Under the pieces are notes generated by a model that worked only from the letters and a program-made list of their open reading frames with translations, searched no databases and was not told the origin of the DNA. A program made the translations under genes and the position numbers. This document shows positions 53,616 to 64,000 of a DNA stretch of 64,000 nt, piece by piece. Origin of the DNA: Acidobacteriota bacterium (GTDB lineage: Bacteria > Acidobacteriota > Vicinamibacteria > Fen-336); NCBI GenBank assembly GCA_022340585.1, contig JAJDNS010000041.1, positions 1-64,000 on the forward strand, written 5' to 3'. Numbering within the stretch: position 1 is the stretch's first letter; the number at the start of each line of letters is the position of its first letter.

Positions 53616-54521
53616 TTGGACGGGGTCCTCGTCGTCGACAAGCCCGCGGGACCGACCTCTCACGACATGGTGGACCGGGCCCGACGGGCCTTCGGGCTCC
53701 GGCGCGTGGGGCACACCGGGACCCTCGACCCCTTCGCCACCGGGGTCCTGCCCCTGTGCCTGGGCCGGGCGACGCGGCTGGCCCGGTTCCTGGGTGAGGG
53801 AGAGAAGGTGTACCGGGCCACGGTCCGCCTCGGCGTCGCCACCTCCACCGACGACCTCACCGGGACCCCTCTCTCCGATCCCCGAGACGTGAGCCTGGAG
53901 GAGAGGGCGGTGCGCCAGGCGCTGGGGCAGCTCGTCGGCACCCTCGACCAGCTGCCCCCGGCCTACTCCGCCCGTCGGGTCGAGGGACGGCGTCTGTACG
54001 AGCTGGCGCGTCGGGGCGAGGCGGTGCCTCGGTCGGCCCGGGCGGTGACCATCCACGGGATCGAGCTCCTGGGGTTCGAGGGCGACCAGGCGGAGATCGA
54101 GGTCCGGTGCTCCCCCGGGACCTACATCCGGGCCCTGGCCCGCGACGTGGGGGAGACCCTGGGGGTGGGCGGGCACCTGACGGCCCTGCGCCGGACCCGC
54201 TCGGGGGATTTCGGGCTGGAGGGGGCCGTGCCCGGGGACGACATCGCCGCCGGCCGGGACCAGGTGGTTCCCCTGGGAGAGCTGCTGCCCGGGGTGCCGG
54301 TGGTGCGGGTGGGTCCCGCCGGTCGGGACCGGGTCCGCCACGGCCGGGACCTGGGGCGAGACGACGTGGTGGCCGGTTTCCCCGAGGGGGTGGTGGAGCG
54401 GGTCAGGATCCTGGACGAGTCGGGGGATCTGCTGGCCCTGGCGGTCCCCCGGCGCTCGGAGGCCTCCGGTGCGCCCGCCGTGGAGCCGGCTCTTCATCCC
54501 GACCTGGTCTTCGTGAGCTGA
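53616..54521 (+). CDS. truB: tRNA pseudouridine-55 synthase TruB
   Basis: This 301-residue enzyme makes pseudouridine 55 in the T-loop of tRNAs. The catalytic Asp lies in GHTGTLDPFATGVLPLCLGR, and VYRATVRLGVATSTDDLTG and QLPPAYSARRVEGRRLYE are family blocks. I use TTG 53616, which follows GAGGAG and gives the usual start LDGVLVVDKPAGPTSHD; the ATG at 53592 would overlap rbfA. Its 3' end overlaps the antisense gene by 119 bases. Confidence 0.93.
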   Translation: MDGVLVVDKPAGPTSHDMVDRARRAFGLRRVGHTGTLDPFATGVLPLCLGRATRLARFLGEGEKVYRATVRLGVATSTDDLTGTPLSDPRDVSLEERAVRQALGQLVGTLDQLPPAYSARRVEGRRLYELARRGEAVPRSARAVTIHGIELLGFEGDQAEIEVRCSPGTYIRALARDVGETLGVGGHLTALRRTRSGDFGLEGAVPGDDIAAGRDQVVPLGELLPGVPVVRVGPAGRDRVRHGRDLGRDDVVAGFPEGVVERVRILDESGDLLALAVPRRSEASGAPAVEPALHPDLVFVS

Positions 54522-56385
54522 CCGGCCCGTTCCCGAGCGGGTCGTACCGGATGCGATACAGACGGGCGCCGGGCTCTTCGTGGAGGGGCAGGAGGATCCC
54601 GGAGGTGTCGAAACGCACGCGGTCGTGGTCGTAGAGGGCCACGAAGGACGCTCCCAGCGCGCGCGCGATGTCCAGGGCCTCGTGGCGGTCGTGGGTCCGG
54701 AAGAAGCGGTAGACCTCGAGGTGGCGCGCCTCCAGGTCCTCCCGGGACGCGAACTGGGTCAGGTACGGGATGAAGCGCTCGTAGGGCACCCGGCGCCCGG
54801 CGAGGATGACCGGGGCCGGGGGATAGCGCGCGCCGGGACGCTGGAGCACGACGTCGCCGGGCTGCGACTCCGGAACGAGCACGTCCATGGCGCGCACCAT
54901 GGGCGCGGGAAGCCGCGCCGGGGGCCAGCTCGCCTTCTTGACCGCGTACTGGATCGTGGACGGGGTGGCCAGGACGACCAGGGCCACCGCGGCGAGGATC
55001 CGCCGCAGCGGGGTCGTGGCGAAGCCCACGAGGGCCACGACCGCGAAGAGCCAGAGGAGGGGACCGGACTGCTCGACCAGGTAGGCGGCGTCGTTGACCG
55101 CCTTGTGGCCTTCGAGCACCTCTGGAGCGGAGACCCGGAAGAGGAGACCCAGGGGCCACCCGGTGAGGGCGAGCCCCGCGAGCGTGGAGGCGGCGGCGCG
55201 ACTCCGGAGGGCGCGGACGGCGCGCCCCACCCCGAGGAGCCGCAGGCCCAGCGAGGCGAGAAGCCAGAAGGCGGACCAGCCGAGGAGCCGCGCCCCCTCC
55301 ACCGGGGCGAGGCCGAGGGTCTCGCGGGTGATGCGGGTGAGGTCGAGAGGGGCGAGGACCACCGAGACCGTCTCCCCGCCCTGGCCGAGGGCCAGAAGGG
55401 CGGTGGCGAGGGCGCAGGGGAGGGCCACCGCGAGGAGCACTCGACGCCGGCCACCGCGGGAGAGGACGAAGGCGAGGCCGAGACCCAGGAGGAGGTGCGC
55501 GCCCAGGAAGACCTTGAAGAAGGGGACTGCGGCCGCGAGAAGGGTGGCCAGGGCCAGGTGGCCCCTCTCGCCGGTCTCCTCGTGGCGCGAGAGAGTCACG
55601 AGGGAGCCCAGGGCCAGGGCCAGGGCGGGGACGATGGGGTTGGCGTAGACGAGGGAGAGGAGCAGGTTGCCGCGCAGGAGATCGGTCCACCAGTGGGCCC
55701 GGGGGTTGGTGGCGAAGACGAACGAGAAGTCGGTGAGAAGCAGGGTCCACGGGGCCAGGGTCACCGCTGCCGCCGGGGCGCCGAGGCGTGCGACCAGGGC
55801 CCGGAGGAGGAGGATGAGGGCGAAGGCCCACAGCGTGACGTCGAGGCGGGTGAGGGAGTCCCAGGGGCTCGTCCCGGCCCAGCGCAGGGCGGCGGCGCGG
55901 ACGAGGTCGGTGCCGAGGTGGTAGCCGAGGGGAAAGCCGGCCACCCCCGGGACCTGGGGAGGGTAGCCGGTGACGAGCTCGTGGGTGACCCCCACGTGGA
56001 AGGTGGAGTCGAAGGTGACGAGGGGGTCCAGGAGGAAGTCCCCGGAGGGCCCGACTCTGTTCCAGCCGTAGTGGGTGAGGGTCAGGAGCGCGACCACGGC
56101 GGCCAGCGGCAGGAGGGCTCCGCGCAGGGAGGGTCCGCTGGCCCGGCGCCAGGGGGGCCGCGGGAAGACCAGCCCCACGAAGACGCCGGCGAGGGCGGCG
56201 GGAAACAGCCAGGAGACGCCGCTGGACAGGCTCACCCAGTAGGCGCCGGCGGCGAAGGCGCCGCCGAGAGGAAGGACGAGGGCCGGGTCCACCGGAGTCC
56301 GCGCCAGGCGCTGGAGGGCGACCCCGGGGAGGGCGAGGGCCACGGCGGCAAACACCGCCCAGAAGAGGAGGTCGAGAGGACTCAA
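54403..56385 (-). CDS. Large polytopic membrane protein (GT-C-like), 3' end antisense to truB
   Basis: This 660-residue protein has about thirteen helices, for example [37 protein letters not shown] and [19 protein letters not shown], and a loop FNSTFH-like segment [17 protein letters not shown] of GT-C type enzymes. The conserved part seems to end at [12 protein letters not shown]. The following about 45 residues ([20 protein letters not shown]) are Arg/Pro-rich and antisense to truB, so an ancestral stop was probably lost. It may use lipid-linked sugars in envelope glycan synthesis; this is inference. Confidence 0.78.
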   Translation of the reverse strand: MSPLDLLFWAVFAAVALALPGVALQRLARTPVDPALVLPLGGAFAAGAYWVSLSSGVSWLFPAALAGVFVGLVFPRPPWRRASGPSLRGALLPLAAVVALLTLTHYGWNRVGPSGDFLLDPLVTFDSTFHVGVTHELVTGYPPQVPGVAGFPLGYHLGTDLVRAAALRWAGTSPWDSLTRLDVTLWAFALILLLRALVARLGAPAAAVTLAPWTLLLTDFSFVFATNPRAHWWTDLLRGNLLLSLVYANPIVPALALALGSLVTLSRHEETGERGHLALATLLAAAVPFFKVFLGAHLLLGLGLAFVLSRGGRRRVLLAVALPCALATALLALGQGGETVSVVLAPLDLTRITRETLGLAPVEGARLLGWSAFWLLASLGLRLLGVGRAVRALRSRAAASTLAGLALTGWPLGLLFRVSAPEVLEGHKAVNDAAYLVEQSGPLLWLFAVVALVGFATTPLRRILAAVALVVLATPSTIQYAVKKASWPPARLPAPMVRAMDVLVPESQPGDVVLQRPGARYPPAPVILAGRRVPYERFIPYLTQFASREDLEARHLEVYRFFRTHDRHEALDIARALGASFVALYDHDRVRFDTSGILLPLHEEPGARLYRIRYDPLGNGPVSSRRPGRDEEPAPRRAHRRPPSAGGPPGPADPPTRPGS

Positions 56386-56403
56386 GCCAGGAACCGGGGA
56401 CAG

Positions 56404-56432
56404 TTTACACGTTCCGCCCCGTATGGTACTGT
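56404..56432 (+). promoter_or_regulatory. Promoter of rpsO
   Basis: TTTACA (56404-56409) and TACTGT (56427-56432) are 17 bases apart, placing transcription start about 40 bases before the rpsO GTG. Confidence 0.5.
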
Positions 56433-56480
56433 TTCCCGTTGATTGGAAAAGAGAAAGAGGAGACTAGGGGAGGTCAGTCG

Positions 56481-56750
56481 GTGAGTTTCAACAAGGATCA
56501 AAAGGCATCGGTGATTTCGGGATTCCAGACCCACGAGACGGACACGGGGTCGCCCGAGGTCCAGGTGGCCCTCCTCAGCGAGCGGATCAACTACCTGACC
56601 GAGCACTTCAAGAGCCATCCGAAGGATCATCACTCGCGTCGCGGGCTGTTGCAGCTGGTCGGCCAGCGCCGCCGCCTTTTGGACTATCTGAAGGGCAAGG
56701 ACCTTCAACGGTACCGGGGTCTGATCGACCGGCTCGGCATCCGCAAGTAG
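56481..56750 (+). CDS. rpsO: 30S ribosomal protein S15
   Basis: The protein has 89 residues, the standard length. The start is the GTG that follows AGGGGAGG and gives [20 protein letters not shown]. The conserved core is [20 protein letters not shown] and [20 protein letters not shown]. It binds the 16S rRNA central domain early in assembly. In many bacteria it represses its own mRNA through leader structure; the 124-base gap to pnp holds only GC-rich hairpins such as GCCGCTGCGGC. Confidence 0.95.
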   Translation: MSFNKDQKASVISGFQTHETDTGSPEVQVALLSERINYLTEHFKSHPKDHHSRRGLLQLVGQRRRLLDYLKGKDLQRYRGLIDRLGIRK

Positions 56751-56874
56751 ACACCCCCCGCAGCAAGGGCCCCAGGCGGCGTCCGACCCGTACCCTTCAG
56801 TGCCCGCCCGCGTGCCCACTCCTCCAGTTCCCGGAACGCCGCTGCGGCGGCGCCCGGCAGTGAACGGAGAGACA

Positions 56875-59151
<2,277 letters not shown>

Positions 59152-59155
59152 GGCG

Positions 59156-59503
59156 GTGAGCGGGGCCGGGACCCGGGTGCTGGCCGTTGCCGCGACGCTC
59201 CTGGCGGCGGTGGCGGCGGCCCGGTCCGGCCCCGACGTCGAGATCCGCGTCTCCGAGGACGGCTTCGACCCGGCGGTGGTGACCCTGCGGAAGGGGGAGA
59301 CGACTCGGATCGTGCTCTCCGCCGACGAGGGAGAGCACTGCTTTGCCGTCGACGCCCTGCGGGTCGAGAAGCGGGTGGTGGCCGGGCGGCCGACGACGTT
59401 CGACCTCATCGCCGATCGGGCGGGTCGCTTCCCCTTCTACTGCTGCGTGGAAACGGGGAAGGCGGCCGAGGTCGAGCGCGGCGAGGTCGTCGTCACCGAG
59501 TAG
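59156..59503 (+). CDS. Cupredoxin-like secreted protein
   Basis: The protein has 115 residues from a GTG four bases after pnp, with a signal-type N terminus (VLAVAATLLAAVAAARS). The cupredoxin fold is visible: VRKGETTR-type strand (VVTLRKGETTRIVLSADEGE), then HCFAVDALRVEKRVVAG, and FPFYCCVETGKAAEVERGEV. This resembles the CoxII/nitrous-oxide-reductase CuA pattern but lacks the second spaced Cys and the GHH loop, so copper binding, if any, is incomplete. It overlaps the 3' end of the kinase gene by 11 bases. Confidence 0.75.
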   Translation: MSGAGTRVLAVAATLLAAVAAARSGPDVEIRVSEDGFDPAVVTLRKGETTRIVLSADEGEHCFAVDALRVEKRVVAGRPTTFDLIADRAGRFPFYCCVETGKAAEVERGEVVVTE

Positions 59504-61202
59504 GGGCGGGCTGGACCTGGCCCTGGGGCGCCACCGGCAGGCGAACCACGAAGGCGGTTCCCCGTCCTTCCTCGGTGGTGAAGTGGATCCGTCCGTGATG
59601 CCGCTCGAGGACCATGAGGACCGTCGACAGCCCGAGGCCGGTTCCCTTTCCCTCGGGCTTGGTGGTCACGAAGGGCTCGAACACCTGGCCGCGGATGTTC
59701 TCGGGAACGCCGGGTCCCTCGTCGGAGACGGTGATCTCCACGTCGTCTCTGCTCCGGGCCGAGGTCACGGTGAGCACGCCGCCACGCTCGGCCATGGCGT
59801 GCACGGCGTTGATCACCAGGTTGATGAGGGCCATCTCGAGTTGATTCGAGACGCCGAGGATGGGGGGAAGGTCCGGGGCCAGGTTCTTCACGAGCCGAAG
59901 CCGCCCGCTCGCGATCTGGTACTGGCACAGCTCCAGGCTCCGCTCGATGACGTCGTTGGGAAGGAGGGGGACCATCTCCTCCCGCCCGGGACGGCTGAAG
60001 GCGAGGAGCCGCTGGGCCAGGGTGCGGATGCGGTCGGAGCCCCGGGTGACCGCCTCCAGCATCTCGCCCTGGGACGGGGTGAGGTCCTGGAGCGAGAGGA
60101 GCTCCAGGTTGCCCATGATGTAGGTGAGGGGCGTGTTGAGCTCGTGGGCGATGCCCGCCGCCATCTGCCCGATTGTGGCCAGCTTCTCGGACTGGAGGAG
60201 CCTCTGCTGGGCCTGGCGGAGCTCCTCGATCGTGCCCTGCTCGCGCTCGAAGAGCTGGGCGTTCTCGATGGCCAGAGCGGCGTGCCGGGCCAGGGCCTCG
60301 GCGGCGCGGAGGACGTCCTTGCTGAACGGCTCCGCGGTGGGATCGTTGTCCACGTAGAGGGTGCCCAGGCCGCGGGGAAACCCGCCGGCGCCGTCGGCCC
60401 CGGCCCGGGGTGAGCGCAGGGGCAGGCACAGGATGGTCCGGGCCACCTCGACGGTCGCCGCCGCCGTCGCGTCCGAGCCCACTCCTTCGGCCGTCCCGCC
60501 GAGGAAGGGAGACGAGACGATCTCGCCCGACTCCAGGGCCCGCCGCACCACCGGGACCGAGATCCCGTGGACGTCGCCGGTGTTGGCCGTGCCCCCCCGC
60601 CCCCGGGCGACGCGCAGGCGGAGCCCGGCGACCACGGGGTAGCGTCCGGCGTCAGGGGAGGTGTCGGCCAGGAGCAGGAACCCGCGCTGGGCCGCGGTGA
60701 TGTGCATGATGGCGTCGAGGACCTGCTCGAGCACCTGGTTGAGGACGAGAGTGGAGTTGAGGGTCTGCACCAGGGAGAGCAGCAGCTCCTGCTGCTCGAT
60801 CCAGGGCAGCTTCCGCATCGCACCGGTCGCGCTGTCGACGCCGAGGAGAGAGAACTTCAGGGTGACGTTGCCGAGCTGGATCTGGGCCCCGGGGCTCAGG
60901 GCCGCGCGCCGGACCTTGGCCGCGTTGACGTAGAGGCCGTGCAGGCTGCCGGCGTCCTCGATGAAGAAGCGTCCGTCCCGGTACTCGAGGCGGGCGTGGT
61001 GCTTGGAGATCGACGGCTCGTTGAAGGCGATGTCGTTCTGGCGGGCCCGGCCGAGAGTGTAGGACCGCGACCTCAGGAAGCGGATCTTCTCCGGGAGGTT
61101 TCCCCGGATGACCTCGAGGACGGCCACGGCGAGGCTCGCCCCGCAGGCGGTGCAGCGGGTCTCGGCCTCGGGGTTCTCAGCGGAGCATTTCGGGCACTGC
61201 AT
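59493..61202 (-). CDS. FHA-GAF sensor histidine kinase with zinc ribbon
   Basis: The protein has 569 residues from an ATG immediately before a zinc ribbon (MQCPKCSAENPEAETRCTAC). An FHA domain follows (SYTLGRARQNDIAFNEPSIS, then KHHARLEYRDGRFFIEDAG), binding phosphothreonine. A GAF domain occupies about 190-350. The kinase core has the phospho-His in QMAAGIAHELNTPLTYIMG, the N-box in LEMALINLVINAVHAM, and G boxes ISDEGPG-like VSDEGPGVPENIR and GTGLGLSTVLMVLERHHG. There is no membrane helix and no adjacent response regulator. The zinc ribbon-FHA start resembles FHA proteins linked to Ser/Thr kinases, so it may integrate those signals. Confidence 0.92.
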   Translation of the reverse strand: MQCPKCSAENPEAETRCTACGASLAVAVLEVIRGNLPEKIRFLRSRSYTLGRARQNDIAFNEPSISKHHARLEYRDGRFFIEDAGSLHGLYVNAAKVRRAALSPGAQIQLGNVTLKFSLLGVDSATGAMRKLPWIEQQELLLSLVQTLNSTLVLNQVLEQVLDAIMHITAAQRGFLLLADTSPDAGRYPVVAGLRLRVARGRGGTANTGDVHGISVPVVRRALESGEIVSSPFLGGTAEGVGSDATAAATVEVARTILCLPLRSPRAGADGAGGFPRGLGTLYVDNDPTAEPFSKDVLRAAEALARHAALAIENAQLFEREQGTIEELRQAQQRLLQSEKLATIGQMAAGIAHELNTPLTYIMGNLELLSLQDLTPSQGEMLEAVTRGSDRIRTLAQRLLAFSRPGREEMVPLLPNDVIERSLELCQYQIASGRLRLVKNLAPDLPPILGVSNQLEMALINLVINAVHAMAERGGVLTVTSARSRDDVEITVSDEGPGVPENIRGQVFEPFVTTKPEGKGTGLGLSTVLMVLERHHGRIHFTTEEGRGTAFVVRLPVAPQGQVQPAPTR

Positions 61203-61214
61203 GAGCGGGGCAGG

Positions 61215-61244
61215 ATGATGCCCGACGGGGAGAGGGGTCGTCAA
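61215..61244 (-). promoter_or_regulatory. Promoter of the FHA-GAF histidine kinase gene
   Basis: On the minus strand TTGACG (61239-61244) and CATCAT (61215-61220) are 18 bases apart. The transcript would start only about six bases before the ATG, giving a very short leader. Confidence 0.45.
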
Positions 61245-61472
61245 CGTGCCGGCGCGGGGGCGAGGGCGGATGCGGCGGGCCAGGGGCCACGGAAGCAGGA
61301 CAGCGCGGCCCCGGGCGTGCCTCGCGGGGCCGCGGGCGGCCAGGGATGTGGCCGCTGGCGGGGATGTGGGAGTGCGGGGGCGAGGCGGAAGAGTGGGGGT
61401 GACGCGCCAGGGAACGGAGTGTGAGGAGCCGAGTCTGGGCATGACGGACAGGGGACTCGGCGTATGGGAAGG
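61245..61472. other. GC-rich intergenic stretch between the kinase and lon genes
   Basis: I see no supported gene, RNA or repeat in this part of the 317-base gap. The ORF-track entries here are short and of biased composition. The left end holds the kinase promoter and the right end the lon terminator, which are listed separately. Confidence 0.6.
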
Positions 61473-61516
61473 AAAAGATCCCGAGTCCGGCGATCAGACG
61501 ACGGAGACTCGGGATC
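61473..61516 (-). terminator. Rho-independent terminator of lon
   Basis: On the minus strand, GATCCCGAGTC pairs with GACTCGGGATC in a perfect 11-bp stem around an 18-base loop, followed by TTTT. It lies just past the lon stop codon, whose last base is 61520. Confidence 0.8.
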
Positions 61517-61519
61517 TGA

Positions 61520-63964
61520 TCAGTTGGACAGCCGCAGGTGCCAGCGGTCCTTCTCGCTGGCGGGCTCCAGCTCCCCGGGCATGAGGGCGGTCTCGAGAAC
61601 CTCCTCCACCGATGACACCAGGTGGATCTTCAGGTCGGCGCGGACGTTCTCCGGGATGTCCTCCTTGACGGCCTTGTCGTTCCGACGGGGCAGGATCACC
61701 TCCTTCACCCCGAGCCGGTGGGCGGCCAGGACCTTCTCCTTGATCCCTCCGACGGGAAGGACCCGCCCGGCGAGGGTGACCTCACCGGTCATGGCCACGC
61801 GGGGGCGCAGCGGGCGCTGGGTGAGGAGTGAAACGAGAGCGGTGACCAGGGTGATCCCGGCCGAGGGGCCGTCCTTGGGGATGGCTCCCTCGGGGACGTG
61901 GAGGTGGAGATCCACGCGCTCGAAGAACGATTCCTCGATGCCGAGCTGACGGGCGTGGGCCCGGACCCAGGACAGGGCGGCCTGGGCGCTCTCCTTCATC
62001 ACGTCTCCGAGCTGCCCGGTGAGGGTGAGGCCCTTCTTGCCGAACATCTGGGTGGCCTCGATGGAGAGTACGTCTCCGCCGGCCGCGGTCCACGACAGCC
62101 CGGTGGCCACACCGGGGACCAGGGACCGCTCGTCCAGCTCCTCGTCACGGAGGAAGTAGGGGGCGCCGAGGAACTCCTCGACCGTCTCCGGGGTGAGGAC
62201 GACCGTCTCGTGGCTTCCCTCGGCCTTCCGCCGGGCGACCTTGCGGATGATGCTCGCCACCTCCCGCTCGAGGTTGCGCAGACCGGCCTCACGGGTGTAC
62301 TCGCGGATCAGCTTGACCAGCGCGTCGTCCCCGAAGGCGACCTGCTCGGCGTCGAGGCCGTGGTTCTCCAGCTGGCGCGGGATGATGTGTCGGCGCGCGA
62401 TGTGGAGCTTGTCCTCCTCGGTGTATCCGGCGAGGCGGATGACCTCCATGCGGTCCCGCAGGGCCGGGGGGATGGTGTCGAGGATGTTGGCGGTGGTGAT
62501 GAAGAGGGCCTGGGACAGATCGAAGGGCAGGTCGATGTAGTGGTCCTTGAAGGTGTTGTTCTGCTCGGGGTCCAGGACCTCGAGGAGCGCCGCCGAGGGG
62601 TCGCCCCGGAAGTCGGTCCCGATCTTGTCCACCTCGTCGAGGATGATCACCGGGTTCTTGCTCTCGGCCCGGCGCAGGCCCTGAATGATCTGCCCGGGGA
62701 GGGCGCCGATGTACGTGCGCCGGTGCCCGCGGATCTCGGCCTCGTCGCGCATTCCGCCGAGGCTCAGGCGGTGGAACTTCCTTCCCAGGGCACTGGCGAT
62801 GGACTTGCCGAGGCTGGTCTTGCCCACCCCGGGCGGGCCCACGAAGCACAGGATGGGCCCCTTGATGTCGGGCTTCATCTTTCGGACCGCCAGGTACTCG
62901 AGGATCCGGTCCTTGACCTTCTCGAGGTCGTAGTGGTCGTTGTCGAGGACCTCCTTGGCCTTCGCCAGGTCGATCTCGACCTCGGTGCGCTTGTTCCACG
63001 GGAGGGAGACCACCCAGTCCAGGTAGGTCCGGGTGACGGTGTACTCGGCGGCGGCCGGGGACATGCGGGAGAGGCGCTCGAGCTCGCGGAGGACCTCCTT
63101 CTCGGACTCCTCGGGGATCCCCGCCGCTTCGATCTTCTCCCGGAGCTCGTCGATCTCCCGCTGCTGGTCGTCGGTGTCCCCGAGCTCCTTCTGGATGGCC
63201 TTCATCTGCTCGCGGAGGTAGTACTCGCGCTGGTTCTTCTGGAGCTCGCTCTTGACCTGGCTCTGGATCTTGCTGCCGACCTCGAGGACCTCCAGGTCCT
63301 TGACCAGGATGCTGTTGACCCGCTCGAGACGAGTCTTCACGTCGAGGGTCTCGAAGAGCTCCTGCTTCTGGGCGGTGTTCAGGGTCGGGAGGTTCCCGGC
63401 GACGAAGTCGGCGAGGCGCGGCGGCTCCTGGATGTTCGAGGCCAGGGCCCCGAGCTCGTCGGAGAGAGTGGGGGAGAGGTCGACCACCCGCTGGAAGAAG
63501 CCGAGGGCGCTCTGGGCCAGGGCGCGGATCTCGATCTCCTGCTCGGCGGGGATCTCGTCGGCGATGAGCTCGACCTGGGCCTTGAGGAACGGGCGATACC
63601 GGGTGAGCTGGAGAACGCGGAAGCGCTGAACCCCCTGGACCACGAGGCGGAGGGACCCGTCCGGGAACTTGAACATCTTGTGGATGTGGGTGAGCGTCCC
63701 GATCGTGTAGAGGTCGCTCTCTACCGGGTCGTCGACCGCAGGATCTCGCTGGGCGACGACGCCGATGACGCGCCGCTGGCGCACCGCGTCGTTGACCAGG
63801 GCCACCGAGGTCTCCCGGGCCACCGCCAGGGGCAGGATGGCCTGGGGAAAGAGCAGGGTGTCCCGCAGGGGCAGGATCCCCAGCTCGGTCGGCAGGTTGC
63901 TCAGGTCGATTTCGGGCATTCCTTCGCCCTCGAAGTCGGGGGCGTTGTCGTCACGCTCACTCAT
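61520..63964 (-). CDS. lon: ATP-dependent Lon protease
   Basis: This 814-residue ATP-dependent serine protease degrades misfolded and regulatory proteins, including tmRNA-tagged ones. The N-terminal LAN domain starts ELGILPLRDTLLFPQAILPL. The AAA+ Walker A is CFVGPPGVGKTSLGKSIA and Walker B VIILDEVDKI. The protease domain has the Ser in PKDGPSAGITLVTALVSLLT and the Lys in VGGIKEKVLAAHRLG, a complete Ser-Lys dyad. The start is the ATG two codons inside the ORF-track TTG. There is a matching terminator just downstream, so lon is monocistronic at its 3' end. Confidence 0.97.
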   Translation of the reverse strand: MSERDDNAPDFEGEGMPEIDLSNLPTELGILPLRDTLLFPQAILPLAVARETSVALVNDAVRQRRVIGVVAQRDPAVDDPVESDLYTIGTLTHIHKMFKFPDGSLRLVVQGVQRFRVLQLTRYRPFLKAQVELIADEIPAEQEIEIRALAQSALGFFQRVVDLSPTLSDELGALASNIQEPPRLADFVAGNLPTLNTAQKQELFETLDVKTRLERVNSILVKDLEVLEVGSKIQSQVKSELQKNQREYYLREQMKAIQKELGDTDDQQREIDELREKIEAAGIPEESEKEVLRELERLSRMSPAAAEYTVTRTYLDWVVSLPWNKRTEVEIDLAKAKEVLDNDHYDLEKVKDRILEYLAVRKMKPDIKGPILCFVGPPGVGKTSLGKSIASALGRKFHRLSLGGMRDEAEIRGHRRTYIGALPGQIIQGLRRAESKNPVIILDEVDKIGTDFRGDPSAALLEVLDPEQNNTFKDHYIDLPFDLSQALFITTANILDTIPPALRDRMEVIRLAGYTEEDKLHIARRHIIPRQLENHGLDAEQVAFGDDALVKLIREYTREAGLRNLEREVASIIRKVARRKAEGSHETVVLTPETVEEFLGAPYFLRDEELDERSLVPGVATGLSWTAAGGDVLSIEATQMFGKKGLTLTGQLGDVMKESAQAALSWVRAHARQLGIEESFFERVDLHLHVPEGAIPKDGPSAGITLVTALVSLLTQRPLRPRVAMTGEVTLAGRVLPVGGIKEKVLAAHRLGVKEVILPRRNDKAVKEDIPENVRADLKIHLVSSVEEVLETALMPGELEPASEKDRWHLRLSN

Positions 63965-64000
63965 GGCCAATCTCAGCGTCGTCCTCCGGTGCGGAGGGTC

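Overview
The window is a high-GC bacterial chromosome segment, gap-poor and packed with genes on both strands. The housekeeping block rimP-nusA-infB-DUF503-rbfA-truB-rpsO-pnp, together with lon, rimO, asnS and ssrA, shows it is chromosomal. An AcrAB-TolC-type efflux operon, lipoproteins and murU-amgK imply a Gram-negative envelope. Two sulfatases, dodecin, a secreted Tat-type Gfo/Idh oxidoreductase and several PAS/GGDEF/histidine-kinase proteins recall Acidobacteriota and similar soil or sediment lineages. That placement is inference from gene content only.

Layout. 0-2.1 kb: a MagIII-like DNA glycosylase, a secreted protein of unknown function and a complete tmRNA (tag ANDNLALAA). 2.1-3.2 kb: a decayed accessory segment. 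A second copy of the tmRNA 3' end is followed at once by a truncated, frameshifted MazF/PemK toxin and then by a frameshifted membrane/SGNH-like gene. This looks like the scar of an element that once integrated at ssrA. 3.3-3.7 kb: a secreted rhodanese whose catalytic Cys codon is an in-frame TGA with a hairpin just downstream, a strong selenoprotein candidate. 3.9-5.4 kb: an orphan ParA and an F420/NADP-type oxidoreductase. 5.4-11.1 kb: a three-gene RND efflux operon with a recognisable promoter. 11.1-17.4 kb (minus strand): two sulfatases, a truncated acyltransferase remnant, two adjacent META-domain proteins and dodecin. 17.5-22.7 kb: a BASS transporter, a Tat-exported oxidoreductase, then an M48 protease and a membrane protein flanked by a 43-bp inverted repeat, and an M29-like peptidase. 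22.8-32.2 kb: signalling and metabolic genes, including a Cys-less LOV response regulator, an 8-TM/M24 peptidase fusion, GGDEF-EAL, ACT-malic enzyme, a ferritin-like protein and a binding protein with no signal peptide. 32.3-40.4 kb: a plus-strand run of envelope genes (amidase, GerMN, TPR/thioredoxin-like, cyclophilin, CYTH, murU, amgK) ending in asnS. 40.4-46.3 kb: a TPR lipoprotein, a membrane-anchored MutS-like ATPase, a glycosyltransferase and small unknowns. 46.3-59.5 kb: the translation and RNA block. 59.5-64 kb: an FHA-GAF histidine kinase and Lon.

How the genes work together. The murU-amgK pair and the amidase point to peptidoglycan recycling and remodelling. The nusA-infB cluster, with an intrinsic hairpin in the rimP leader, is the standard transcription/translation operon, probably attenuated. 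The efflux genes overlap or nearly abut and form one transcription unit.

The most interesting item is the UGA-containing rhodanese at 3312-3725. The ssrA-adjacent integration scar, the inverted-repeat-flanked segment at 20-21.7 kb and the Cys-less LOV protein follow. All coordinates and motifs come from reading the sequence; no database search was run.
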